From Antedon bifida (lineage: Eukaryota; Echinodermata; Crinoidea; Comatulida; Antedonidae), in contig OY727095.1 of NCBI GenBank assembly GCA_963402885.1, positions 11,041,001 to 11,105,000 on the forward strand: a DNA stretch of 64,000 nucleotides, in the 5' to 3' direction. The notes under the pieces were generated by a model, which saw nothing but the letters and a program-made list of their open reading frames with translations, did no database searches and had not been told where the DNA came from. Shown one piece after another: positions 46,201 through 61,200 of this stretch (position 1 is the first letter of the stretch; every line of letters begins with the position of its first letter). The translations under genes were made by a program, and so were the position numbers.

Positions 46201-49200
46201 AACGAATGCAGTGCAACGTCAGACTGATCGCAACTGGTTGCGGTTACATATATCACACATTTCAAAGTTTTAAATTGTCGTTCAGTTCATTTCAGTTGAA
46301 TATAGTAGAACAACACAACTTAACTGGACTTATGTTAATATATTTTATGTTACTGTAAGTCTCTTGCATTCAGTTGCTCCTTGACACAAGTTGTTGTATC
46401 AACATAAGCCCACCTTAATTAGCTTATTCCAGTTCATGTAGTTGTAATTGTACTTACCGACACAAATTCCATCTCTCTGTCTATATCCAGGCTTACAATT
46501 GCAGAGATAGCTACCCTCAGTGTTACTACATTCAGAATTTGGACTACATCGGTATGTTCCTATTGTGCATTCATCCACATCTGAAAGATACAATGTAATA
46601 CTTGATTTAATAACACCCCTAAGATTCTTGTTATTTGATAGGAGACAGACAATAGAGATATTATACTATAATATCTCTATGGTCAGACTCAGAAGGAATT
46701 ATTTTTACCATTGTACTCATAAAATTTCATTAAAGTAAGAATGTAGTTTATTGACTTAAATTATTTGAGCAATCTTATCGTCCACTTAAGTCATCTGTCC
46801 AGCACTCACATACATTGATGTACTAGAGACGGATGCTGGTATGCAGAGAGATGAACTGGCTGTCACAATGGCAGATAGGAAGTTATGGAAGAATCTTACG
46901 CTGACAATCAGACAATAGAAGTATTATACTATAATATCTCTATGGTCAGACTGTGATTGAACCAATTTTATAACTTTAATCTTTTTTGGGTGGATATATC
47001 TCTATCATCTCTAAATCCCTGTTTACACTCAAATCAAACTTTGATTTACCCATATGTGGACATGATTATATCGCTACCATATTTGGGCATAGCACTACCA
47101 TATTTGATCACATCACACATTTTTTGTCAAAATAGTTTTATAGTGTAGGCAGAGCTTAAACATGACCTTTAACTTTTTAAGGCAGTGCTCCAACACATGA
47201 CCCAAAATCAGATGAAATTTTAAAATAGAATAGCTTACCTTTACAGAAGCCATCATTTCTTTGATATCCTCCTTTACATATGCAAGTGTAACTACCATAG
47301 TTATTTCGGCAATTCTCGGTCTTACTACAAATATCTTTATAACGCTTGCATTCATTTATTTCTTTAAAAAATAAATAAAATAAGTTGATTATACAAATGA
47401 ATGTTTATAAGTTGTATATGGAGAATATTTTCATGAGTTGAAAAATTTACTGTTCAATTCAATTAGGCGAGGTTGTTCCTTTTAAGAAATGAAATTATTC
47501 AAATCTAAAAAAAACTACACTAATGTGTTATAAAACAAAAAACAATTGTTTTTTTGTTCTAGAGTAAATCTAGTGATGAAAATATATAAAAAATTAAATG
47601 ATTGAATAGAATCATTGAATTTAACTTTTCCATTGACTGTAACTAAATTACCAACGCCATCTGATCCAAAATCAACTAAAATGTCGAGAATGTACTTAGG
47701 TGTGTCATGAATAATATATAATTAAATACTACAGAATATTAATTGTTATTTATATAACCATATATTTTAAGCAGTAGAGTGTATTAAGTTTTTATATTAA
47801 TGTAAAGTAATTCTTTCATGAAAAATAATGTATCTTATATTTATATGATGGTGCTCCATTGACTCTTTGGCAGTCTTGAACTTTTTTTCGAACAAATAGA
47901 ATCAAATGAGATAACTGAATGTCTGAAAGTAGGCAACAGGAGTCTGAACAAGGAATGGAATATTGTATATGTGGATTACCTCTACATTGCCGTTGGTTTA
48001 CCAGCTCAAATCCAGGTCGACAAATACAGACGTAGCTACCAATTGTGTTGCGACATTCATGGGCACATCTTCCACGTCTATATGCCGTGCATTCATCCAC
48101 ATCTGAAGGTTTTAATTTATTTTCATTTATTTATTTAAACAACATTTAACGAGGGTGGTCAATCAAGCCGATGCTGATCATTAGTGACCCTCAGTACAAT
48201 AATAACAGTTGACAACAATTAAAAATAAAATTTAAATAAATAGAATTTATAAACAATAAACTAATAATATAAGGAATAAATAATAGAAATCTATTGATAT
48301 TTTAAAAAAAGAAATCTTAAAAGGTAAATCAAAACAAAAATGAAGTGGCCATCTGAGAGAGAATACTGTAGACAAGAGGCAATTTGTGATGGTTTGTGAG
48401 CAAATATTTGATAAAGATAATACGTGTTACAGTACAAACACATATTATAGAAGATAAATTTTTCTTCTTTTTTTTTGATCCAATAGATCGAAAGTACTAA
48501 CAATGTTACGACAACATTTTGCAAAAATCGTTGCAAATATCATTTTTAGCACTTTCACAAATTAAAATTGTTTCAAGAATTTGGATATATATTGTTTGAC
48601 CAGTACAGTACTATACATACCTACACATCTTGTTCCATCAACGGACAATGTATATCCCTTAGTACACTGCACAAGACATTGAAAGCTTCCAAAAGTGTTG
48701 AAACATTGTGTCCCATTTGGACAACCACCATTAATACTTTCAACACATTCATTTAAATCTGAAAAAAAATTGTAATTTAGAGGAATCAATCAAATTAAAT
48801 ATTCACTCTATTCATCAAATACAACAAAAAAATGATTAGTTTGTTTTATAACACACCTACCAAACATTCATTAGTCCACTGCTTCTATTTTGAAACATTG
48901 TCAAAGACTAGGTCGGAAAGCTAGGCTGTTTAAAAAGGCAGTGCTCCAATTTTGGACTTAGGGTACAACAGTCAGCAGGGACATTTTTGGGGTCAGTCAA
49001 CTATCTTGTGTGGCAAAAATGGTCATCTTGTACAAAAAGCTGAACATACATTAGAACCATTAATTATCACCACTAGATATTACTTCAGTTAAATAACTAA
49101 TACTGAAAATCACATAATTAACCAATCAAACTTACCATTACATGATCTTCCATTAGAACTAAGTACAAATCCAGGAGGACAGGAGCAGTAGTAACCACCA

Positions 49201-52200
49201 AGAGTATTGTGACAACCCTCTGCGCACACTTGGAAATACGAATTACATTCATCCTTATCTGAAATTTAATTTTTTTTTAAATCCATATTTAAATTTGTAT
49301 AGCGGAAAATTTGAAGCAATGTGAAAGAAAGTGAAAGATGTTCAGGGAAATAGGAGTAAGTGAAAGTTTATGCTATCAGCCAAACCAAACAAACACCTTC
49401 GTCGGCGTTAATACAGTTCAAACCAATACACTGTGGTTAGCACCAGTTGAGTCTCGGCCTTGTCAGAACTGGGGTGCCTCCTAACCTAGTAAGTTATAGA
49501 TTACCTGGCATGAATGAAAACCATGACCAAACTGACAAAAACAAACGGGGGCTGAAGCATGAAATTGAAGCACAGGAAAGGTAACCATGTTCCAGGCATG
49601 TATATGTTGGAAATGTATCTTGTACTTACCTACGCAGAATGGACCAGATGGATCATAAATAAAGCCAATTGGGCAGGTGCCAGAACCAGCATACTCATAA
49701 TCTACAGAAAGGCACATTAGTATTTTCATCAAAAAAGCTACTGTACTGTATATAGAATAATAGTTGCTTCTTTGTGATTAGGGTGCCGAAAACTATACTT
49801 ATCATATGGCATACATCATTCTTCAATATGACACCGTTTTCTTTTCATTGAGGGCTGTGATACTATTTGGTAAAAGTTGAGTGCCTCATAAATATTATGA
49901 TTATTATTTTAGTGTAAGTATAACCACTTTAAAGAATTGTGGCATGTATTACAGTGCGACGATAATTATAAAATGCAAAGTACAGTAAAACTGATAAAAC
50001 AAGTTGGTTTCAATTTCCACTGCAAGAAAACTCGCACCACTGACTTACCTGGTTCAATGGAAGCACGAACTAAGAAAATCAGCCTGCCTTGTGAGTACTG
50101 CGTTTGAAGTTCTTTAGCATTTAGTCTCTGGATCATGAAAGGCATATGATCTCCAATATAGTGAATTGTATGGTTCCAGATGTATGGCATGGCTCTGTTG
50201 TCTACAAACAGGTTGCGTGTTGATTTTGCATACAGCATTCCATCAGCAAGTTGATGGTATTCTTCCTCGTAGGGGATAAGTCGAATAGATGATGCGGTTT
50301 GAAAATCAGGCATGTTTCCATCAATGGTTACATCAAAGTTGAGAGAGTTCTGTTCATCCATACCCATAGCACTGACATTGATGTGTAATGTTTGGCCTGT
50401 AAAAAACAAAACAATTCTGTACATGTTTCTTTTGTATTTAGTACCAACCTCAAATAACCCAATTGCCCTCCTCCTCCTCCACCATCATCTACTGTCTTTG
50501 CCATTAAAGTGAATATCGCATCATGCCCATAAACAGAACTAGAATATACCAGTGGGAAGTGTAAGGTGCAAGATGGAGCATGCAAAAAGAGAAAGATTAA
50601 ACTTTCACTCACACACATCCTTTTTTTATTTGAATTTTGGAAACTCTGATCGGAGTCAACACAGCCAAGCAGGTACTGGCACGCAAGACCAACTCAACCA
50701 GGACAGTATTAAACTCAATACTTGAATATTCTTGGAATATTCCATTTGTAACTCACCAGTATTAAACTCAACACTTGAATATTCTTGGAATATTCCATTT
50801 GTAACTCAACAGTATTAAACTCAATACTTGAATACTCTTGGAATATTCCATTTGTAACTCACCAGTATTAAACTCAACACTTGAATATTCTTGGAATATT
50901 CCATTTGTAACTCACCAGTATTAAACTCAACCCTTGAAGACTGTTGGAATATTCCATTTGTTAAGGACAATCCATTTGCAGCTCCATTCACTTCTTTTGC
51001 AACGGTCCAGAAGATAGGACTTATCATAGACAACAGTATCCTCATTGAGTTTCCTATAAATAATATGAAAATAAATTTATCAAACAGGAGTCTTAAAAAA
51101 ATATGGTATAAATACACCAAACTATTGAGAGTTAATGGAATTACGAATATGGTATATTTTTTCGAAATATGTTATTTATAAATCAGTTATTATACATGTC
51201 AAGAAATGTTAGAATACCTAGTTCTGGTGGAATTCCAAAGATAACCGAGTTGACAACAGTTTCAGTACTTGATGATGTAAAGTTACCATACAGTAGTCCA
51301 CCTGTGATCCTCTTGCCATTAATAGCACCAGACACTGTTCCAGCTGTTTCTGTTGGTTTGGCTATAAAGTGTAAATGGAAAAGATTTATAGTTAGAGAAT
51401 GTTCTGACGTCACATCACCACTTTCAAAACAGTGGATATACTGTAATTGATGAAATCATATGCAACAGCTATCATAGGAATATGTCTAGTGTAGCGATCT
51501 CTAAAGGTTTTTACAATTCCATAATTAAATCTGTTCAGAGGTTGATCCATACACAATGAAATGTGAAAGGAGTATGAAGATCTTTGGGACATGTTTATAC
51601 AGCCTGTTACAGCACATGGACTGTCCCATTTTCATTTTGAGGGGTGTCCATAATTGGCAATTGTAATGTTTGTAGAGATCACATAAAATATACCTTCATT
51701 AAAGGTGAAAATAATACTCTCTTATTTCTTAAGTAACAATTTCTAATGATGTGGTAACAGAAATATTTTGATTTAAACAAGCAGAACAGAGAAGCAGGAG
51801 AATTGCATGTTACAGTAATCATAAAGCTCACCAAAACAAGGAGGTACAACACATCTGCTTTGCTCAACACCAAGTCCATAACAAGGGGCACCACCAAGGA
51901 TTGGCCGTGGATTGTCACATACTCTTTCACGAACCCTGAACGTTTGTCCACAAGTTGCCGGGCAATCAGACCATGGTCCAAACTCGCTCCAGTTACCATC
52001 ACCTAGAATTGAAAAATGTTAAGATAATAAGAAATAGCCTGACAAATAAGATCAATGTCCCACATGTGAACAAGGATGTAACATGACTTAGCTAGTTTCT
52101 AGGTCATATTGAAAGCTTCAATTGTTGAACTATGTCTAAACATACATCCAACTGTGACAATTGCCATAGTTTCATCTCATACATTGATGTCTCTATCGAG

Positions 52201-55200
52201 ACATATTTATTTATTGTTTGTTTTATCTGAAGGTTCAGATTTAAAGCCATTATGGCTTATTGTAATCTCCACATACAAATGTTTTATTATTATTAAGTAT
52301 AAATGTATATATAGTGTAATATGTTGTGTGAACTGAAACTAAACTAATGCACTTACAGCTTTCTCTGAGTGTGCATGTCTTAGAATGAATACTCTGTCCT
52401 AGACATGTGCGTCCTCCTAGACTTGGTGGTGGATTGTTGCATTCTCTGCGGCGGACTCGTCGTCCCACACCACATGGCCGATCACACTGCTCCCATTCAG
52501 CCCACTCACCCCAGTTACCATGCTCTAAAAAAGTTTTAAAGATAGAATAACGTCAGGAAATTTTCAAAATCAATACATTTTCAAAGATAAAATAATAACA
52601 ATTCTTCCGAAAATATAACCACTTTGAAACATATGATTAAACTTACGTATACATGCTTCTGTATGGCAGTCTCTGAATTGATTTGTGAGACCTTCACAAT
52701 GAAGCCCATTGGGCGATGGTGTGGGATCATCACATGATCGTTGTCGAAACTGTTCACCACCATCGCAAGAAACCGAACAAACGGACCAATCACTCCAATC
52801 TGACCAACCTCCATTATCTAAAAATAAAAAAGTTCATTGCAATTACCACATTTACTCAAATGATTTCGGGAGAAACACATTTTGTTATCGTTGGTTAACT
52901 GGGCTTAGCATAGTAGGTGTTATTAATGGTTGGGCCTACAATTGGTTAGGGCAGAATACTTACAAATACATGAACCAGGGGAGCAGGTATTGATTTCAAA
53001 GGCCCTGCCTTCACATGGTTTTCCTCCATTCATTGGTGGTGTACACATTCGCTGCCTTTGGCTGATACCCTCACCACATGAGACAGAACAGTCAGACCAT
53101 GCACCCCATTCTGTCCATTTGCCATCAACTGTTTGAAAATAAAAAAAGTTAATTACTACAAACCGATATATACATAGATTCATTTTATAAACAAGATATT
53201 AGACAGTTAATAGCACAGGTTTAGATACTTCCCATAACATACTGTACTAAGGAAGTAATTTCAAAATAAGTTTGTTTATCATAAATTGTGTTGTGTAGAT
53301 TGTAAAAGATAATTGTAAAAAGCAACCATTTTTTTTATATATATTCGTACTACTAGAACCTTTATCTAGAGGTAAATATTTGGATTTATAGTGTTACTGG
53401 TTATACATTAGCAGAGAGTGCTAGTTAAAGCATGTACTAGGGAGAAGAAGTCTTAACAGATGATTTATTGTTTATTTATAACCAGGGAACAACATAATTT
53501 AATTTGTCTATATATGCACATATTTTCTTAAACCTCTAAAACCCCCACCAAGTACACTTAAACTTTAAGGATGTTTTTTTGAACAATTTTGTAAAAGGGA
53601 AATCAAAATAAGGATATTCAAACCAGCATAGAAATCTGGCTTGTTTCATCTTGCACCTGCTTTGTTATGCTAATGAGCAAGTCCCTTGTAAAATGCTTCA
53701 ATTGTGAAAGTGAAAAGCTGTTTACAACATACCGTCACACTCTCCCATAATGCAAAGTACTTGTTCAGTGGTGCGGCCTTCACATTCCCTACCACCGTAC
53801 TGTGGTGATGGGTTGTTGCATTTACGCTCTCTGGTGCGAATTCCACGACCGCACGTCTTCGAACAAGGTTCCCACGGTGACCATGAACCAAAGCCTCCAT
53901 CAACTAAATTATTTAAATTAATATAAGCAGGTTACAGTAGAGTGGAATCACTTTTTATGTATCAAAATTGTGTCTTATTTGTTAGTAGGAAAGATACCCT
54001 GGGCCAGGGCAGTTTTTAAATTGTTTTCCCTGTACTATTCTGATCATTTTGATGTGAATAGACGCATGTAATTGCAACAATAAATGGAAACAAGACTGTC
54101 CCTTGTATGATATCTTTGCTGCTATTTTGTTAATTTTTAATATAGAATGTGATTCACCATTCCCTTGATTAACTTATGCCCACTGCTCTCCCTTACTGTA
54201 GTACAAAATAAGCATTATCTTCAAGACAAAAACAGCATATGCATGGTTGAAGATAATGCTAGAACATTCTCTTACATCATGCTTACAATAATATTAACAT
54301 CACAAGGAAAAAAAGAGAGTGACACAAACACATGATGTTTGAAAGGAACAATCAACCCCAAGTTAGTACCTCTGGCCACTATCAGCCGAAACCAATAATA
54401 ACTTACTCGGACAATCTACATTTGTGTTACACTCTCTGAATTGAGCGTCTGTACCGACACAAAAACGGCCATCGTTGGCAGGCATGGGATTATTACAAAG
54501 TCGCAAACGTTTCTGCATGCCGGTCTCATCTTGCTGTTTACATGTTTTACTACATGCACCCCATTGTTGCCATGGAGACCAGTTTCCATCGACTAGAAAC
54601 GTAATGGTTAGAACAGTAAAGCAAAGAGAGTAACATAAGTGAAGAGAAAGATATTGAACATGGTGCAAACATACATATCAAACCTGCAATCACATAAAGG
54701 TAAAATTGAAAGTGCAGTGGAGAATATATAAACTAATTGTTTCAATGTATTGATAGTTTAAAACCTTAGGATATTCTTGCACCACCATACATTTTAAAGA
54801 GCACAAAATTAGGACTTCCGTCTTTCATTAATATTAGCAAAGGATGCAGTTAGAAACATAACATTTCTTCCCATCCATGTAGGCTACAGTCAACTCTCCC
54901 AGACTCTCTGGAAAACGTAAACTCTCCCAAACCTAGACTTTTCTTGAAATCCAAAATGTCCCAAATTCATTTTTTACCATTAGAAATACATTCCAAACAC
55001 CAGACTTTCTAGAAAACCAGACATATTAGGCCAGCTCAAAGGTGTCTGGTATAATGGAAGAGTTGACTGTATTTTTAAATAAAAGCAGTAAACGAAATAA
55101 TTTAATTTTACTCTCACTTTGTGATTGCAGGTTACACAATTCAATTTAATTACTTGCATATAACATAACAAGTCAACAACAAATAGAGCCTATAATCAGA

Positions 55201-58200
55201 TTTTGACAATCATTACATAAATGCATGTAGGGTAACAACTTATAGAACAACGTATATAAATAGAAATCTTAATGATTTCACAATGAGACACAACACACAC
55301 AAATGTTAGTGTTTTCACATAGAGGCACAAATTTTGCTTGTACATTGATTACATTACCAATTAACAAAACATTTTTGCCCTTTCATGAAATATAAACTTC
55401 TCAAGGTGTCAATCAACAACCCCTCCTTTAGGGCCCGAAGAGGATAGGTACTGTATGTAGGTTTGGGAAATCCCTATAAGGTGACATTTTGTTTGGGCTT
55501 AATGTGAATTTTTTTAATCCACTGTTTAATTTTCATGCAATATTATATTCAATGCAAAGATGCAAAATAAATGGTTGCAAAAGATCAAGGAAAAATACAA
55601 ACGAAAATTAATCTATTATATTTCAAGTAAATAATATCTGCCTAAAATGTCATTATTCAACCAGTAACCTCACTATATTGTTTATGAATACCACTGTGGA
55701 ATCTGTAGTATTACAACATACCTCTAATTGTAACTTGAGCGCTGGAAATGATGGTATCAAATTCATTCGACGCTTTGCATGTGTACATTCCGCTATCTGG
55801 TAACTGCGCAGCAACAATCACAAGAGAATTATTGGCAAGGATATTGAATCGTTGAGATTGACGATCGGCATTGATGATGTAACTGCCAGGACGTCCAAGA
55901 AGCTCAGCATGCCATGTCATCACTGGTACTGGAATGCCTTGAGCAATGCAATCTAGGCGAACAAGTTCACCCTGGCTGGCACTGGTTGCAACTGGTTCAA
56001 TCAGGAATTGTGGTGGATCTGGTTAATGAATATTCATAAAATTAAGAGATATGTACATCAAAGTGAAAATATTATAAACAGAAGATTCTGAGAGATTGAG
56101 AAAAAGCCACCCTAACTGAGATTTTAACCCAGAATCTTCCTCTTGATATGAAGATATTCTACCAGTATGTTTGAATATCAATCATAAACTTACATGAAAC
56201 TCTAAGTTCAGATATGACAGAGGCTTCTCCTGCTTCATTGATACCAACACATCGATAAAGTCCAGAATCAATCTCCTAAAAAGACATTCATATATAAATA
56301 AGTCAATAACTGTTGATGAATTATTGCTTTGTGAGATTAAAATACAAAATATTATTGGGTTTTTATGAATATGCACACACACACTTTATAACTAGGCCTC
56401 TGGGAGACCAGTCTTTCACTGAAGAGGTTACCCAATATAAATAAATAACAATTTTTTTTCAATTAAATTTGTGTTAATTACTTGATGAATCCAACATTTT
56501 AAAAATAACCAGAAGAACTTACACTAGTATCATAGATCACGAGAGAGTTGTTATCGGCTCTGACAATACGATTGTCAAATGAAACTGGTTCACCATCTTT
56601 GAACCACATGACTCTTGGGTCAGGGAATCCAATCACTTCACAGTCAAACATTGTCATTGACTGTGGTATAGCTGTCCATGAACGTGGTGACTGTTTCATG
56701 ATTACTGGTGGAACTAAAGAGTGAAAGAATACAATATGGAACCTTTGTATTAAGGATGCTTTGTCCAAGTTTGAATCCAACATAGTGAAAGAGAGATAAA
56801 AATATATATATATCAGGAATGCTGAATCACTCGACACATTCAAACTCCTCCTCAAATCCCACCATTTTAATTTGCATATCATTAATTATTTTGTGTGCTT
56901 CTTAGATTTTCTGTTGATTGTTCAGCGCTTAGAGGCGCCCTGTATTTTGCGCTATATAAATTGAACATTATCATTATATTAAAGGTATGCAGGTTGTAGG
57001 TTCTGAGATTCACCCAAGATCAAATGTTTAATACTATTTTTAAATTAATAAAATCAATTTTAAAATTTATATATATTTAAAAGGAAGGACAAATTTAAAC
57101 TTTAAATGTATTTTTTAGCAACAATCTTGTTAAATTTGACTGGGTACTAAAATATTAAGGCAATTCAAGGAGATTCATAGTTTTAAGAACAGAATTCATG
57201 ACAGTTGTAATCTTATTAAAACCATATTTAATGTACTTCCACAATCCAACCTGCATCAGCTATGGTGCAAATTGATATTTTAGGTTGTTTTTGTGGAAGA
57301 TTCTATTAATTAATTTAATTAATTAATTTCCTGGTGAAATGTTTTCACTTTTTGTTTTGTATGTTTTGTATATGGATGTAACTATCCGAAATAAAGAAAT
57401 TAATGAATGAATAACAAAGCGTTTTACCTCTGATTCGTACAATAGCATTAGCGTCTCGACTGCCAGCTGAGTTCTCTGCTACACATGTATATTTTCCTGC
57501 ATCTTCCTTCATTACGTTTACAATTCTGTATGTACTGCTTCCATTTATACTCACAGTACCTATAAAACAAGAAGTTATTTATAATAATGTTACCATTGTT
57601 ATTATTTTTTTTTTATCTTTTGTGGTTAACTACCACCTTTATTCATTCAATGTTACATAAACAATTACAGAATCTCATATATATATTTACATTATTGTCT
57701 GCATATTTTTTGTTATGTTATCTATTACAAAATATATTGCATGTTTAATGAAAAAAAGGTGTTTAGTTATGAAACGTTTGTTAACTTATTTATCATAATT
57801 TGTGTATCTTTCAGTTTATATATTTGTATTTGATTTGCCCTTTAGATGGGAAATGCTTAACAATTGGTGTAGTATACCAGGCCACTGTCACAAGAAATGG
57901 CACTAACAAAGTTGAAACATATGTTGGACAGACAGAAAATACTTTTAAGTGTAGATACAATGGGCATACAAGCTCATTCTATAATGAAAAGTATAAAAAT
58001 AGTACAGCGCTTAGCCAACATGTTTGGAAATTTAAAGATGACAACATTAAATATAATATTAAATGGCGAGTATTAGCCAAATGTAAGCCTTATTCCAATA
58101 TAAGTAAACACTGCAACCTATTTCTGCAAGAGAATTGTTATTATTTATCATTGTTACCTGTTTTTAACTATATATTTACTTGCCTTGACGTTAGTTGGGT

Positions 58201-61200
58201 GAAGAGGCATTAATATTCAACTCAAAAATACTTAATCGAACCAAAATTGTGGACAGAATTATTTCCAAAAAATTAGATTAAAAATGTATGTGTGGAATCA
58301 TTTACTCAGACTCATTCATTTCATTGAGGTAAATATAAAACTAGAGTCTTGCAGGCATAGTGGTATACAGAACTGTGTAGTGGATGATAAATCTTGTAAG
58401 TATCGCATGAAATTATAAAAACCAACATTCCAACCATTATAAGATAAATAAAACATTGAAAATGTTGTAGGCCTTACCAGGAATGATAGTGTTGTTGACC
58501 TTCCAGGTAATCACAGGGGTAGGGGTACCAATTGCTTTACAGCTCAGTTCCAATTCCTCATATACAGCCAATTCCAAGTCATTGGGGAAAACAACAAAAT
58601 CGGGACGAACTACAGAGTGTAAAAAATAGATTATTAGAATCTTAGGTATAAAATATGCTTTTAAAGTAGTGAACTTAATTATTATAATTATCATGTTTAC
58701 AGTATCTAAGACTAATATAGAATATAAGGTTTAATTTGGTAAATATTGATTTTACAATTATATACTGTTGAAAACTTAAAAGCAGATATAATTTATACAC
58801 TTGAATATCTAACTAAATTAAATTAAATAGTAAATAGTATTGTAAACTAAACAATTTGTAAAGGTGATTATTTTGGAAAAATACAATATTCATAAAATAG
58901 ATTTATAAGCTATGTTTACACTATCAAACTTTATGTGACAAAAAAATGTGATGTGCCCATATATGGAAATTATGATGTCATATCACTACCATATTTGAGA
59001 ATATCACTATCATAATTGGGCACATCACAATTTTTTGTCAAAGTAGACAGAGCTTAAGACATAGAAAAGAAACTCAAGATTTTGTTTCGAAAAAAGAAGC
59101 ATACCTTTCACAACAAGAGCAACACTGTTTGACATTCTTCCAGCTAAATTTGTTGCTGTACATACATACTGACCTGCATCGGTTCTCTAAACCAAGAAAA
59201 GAGATGACATATATTGATTGATTCAATTGATTATCATCTAAAGCTACATTTATACATGGTGGCGATCTTCCATTCTGCGAAACACCAGACACTCCTTGAC
59301 CATAGTTCTGGTGATATTTTCTCGGATAAGGACTTACAACTGGAGGTCCAGTGTACACTTCTGGCTCGTATCCACTCAGTGCATCTTTCAGAAAGAGTAT
59401 GGGTTTTCTGGTCCATATCATCACTGCATTTAGCTAATAACTCTACCAAAGGTTATTGAATCAATTTTTTTTTCAAGAGTGGTTGTATGTCATAATGGGA
59501 TGAAAACAAACTAAACTAAATTGCACCTCAAAGTATAGGTTAAACAATTATGAAGCTCAGGCTACTAAATAAATGTATCATTAGAATATTAAAACAGCAT
59601 TAATAAAATGCCAGTTCTTTGTATTACTGATGCAATTACCTCCACTCTTTCAAAGACAAGTGTGCCAGAATCCAAGATAAAGTATCGACTACTCTGTTCA
59701 ATTGGTTGGCCATCTTTGGTCCATGAGATCTCTGGCTTGGGAGCGCCATCAGCAACGCATGGCAAAGCAGCACGGCTGTATAAACCGACGTTGTACGAGT
59801 CTTGTACTTTTGTAATAGTTGGTGGAACTACAAAGAGGAATATAGATATATTCATAGTGATAATATATGAATAGATAGTGTAGTATTTGTACAGTAAACC
59901 ATTCAAAAAATATAAAAAGAATTCGTACCCAAAACTTGAAGTTGAATGGTTCCGGACACACTGGAGACATCATTTCTTGCAAGACAGGTATATCTGCCTG
60001 TATCTTCAGCTCTTACAAATGGTATCTGGAGAGATCCAGAGAGACGTTTCACACGTCTGTCATTGATCTCAATGCCATTGTGAAGCCACTGGATCTCTGG
60101 TTGTGGGATTCCAGTAGCACTACATTCCAAGATGATGGCTTCATCTTCAACAGCTGTGTAGAAGTTCTCTGGGATGTTGATCATTGGTGCAACTGGGAAA
60201 AGAAATGGTTACCATATCAATCACAAATTTGCATAGCTTTTGATATATAAAACAAAGATTGCTGCACTCTTATTTGAAAAATAGGATTCAAGACAAGTGC
60301 CTAAGCAAGTACATAAAGAACTTTGTACACTATTCGAAAACAGTAGGTTATTGTCCCCAGGTGTGCTGATCTGGTAGTTGCTACAATGGCTGCCATGAGG
60401 CTAAACTAAAAGTGAGGAAGAATAATAAAACATTGAAGGGTCTTTTTCAAATTCGTATTTTGTATGAAAATGATAAATAAAATATACCTTGGACTTGCAA
60501 TTCAATTTTCTTTGCAGTTGTGCCTGCTTGATTGGTGGCTATACAGCGATAGATTCCTGCATCGTCAATGGTGGCCTTTTCAATGTACAACATACCATTC
60601 GCCAGTACTCTGTAGCCCTCATTAGATTCATCTAAGATCTTGTAATTCTTCTGCCATGAGATCAGTGGCTTAGGTGTGCCAGAGACATCACATGGAAGAC
60701 GTACTCTCCTGCCAAGAACTGTCTTGATGGTGTCCAGTCCACCAGTAATCATTGGTGCAACTAGAAGATAGTAAGATTGACATTAAAATTCTCTTCTTAT
60801 TTAATTAAAATCTGATGACACGTTTTCGCAACATAAAATTTGTTTAAGAATTCACAATTACAAAAGTTGCTCTCAATTATGTAATAATGAGGGCATGAGC
60901 CAGGATTTTAGTCTAGTTTGGTTGCTAAGCATCGTAATCACTCTTGTGCTGAATCATTTCATTGATTCCAAACAAACTAATCAAGATATTCTAATACAAA
61001 ACACCTACAATTACAAGTATAATAGAACAGAAAGTAGTTTAAGCTTGTGTCAGCTTACCTAAAACTTGGAGATAAACTCTACGTTCAGCCTCCCCTGCTG
61101 GATTAGTGGCTAAACATCTGAAAAGGTCTGTATCTGTTGTACTGGTTTCTGCAATGAAAAGACCTCTGTCTGTCTGGATAAACCTTGAACTGTCTACTGG

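Noticed and set aside
59074-59424. 116-codon - strand frame next to an Ig half-exon ([20 protein letters not shown])
   Set aside because: Looks protein-like in part, but the real exon 59105-59186 uses another frame, there is no family match I recognise, and a decayed repeat is more likely.
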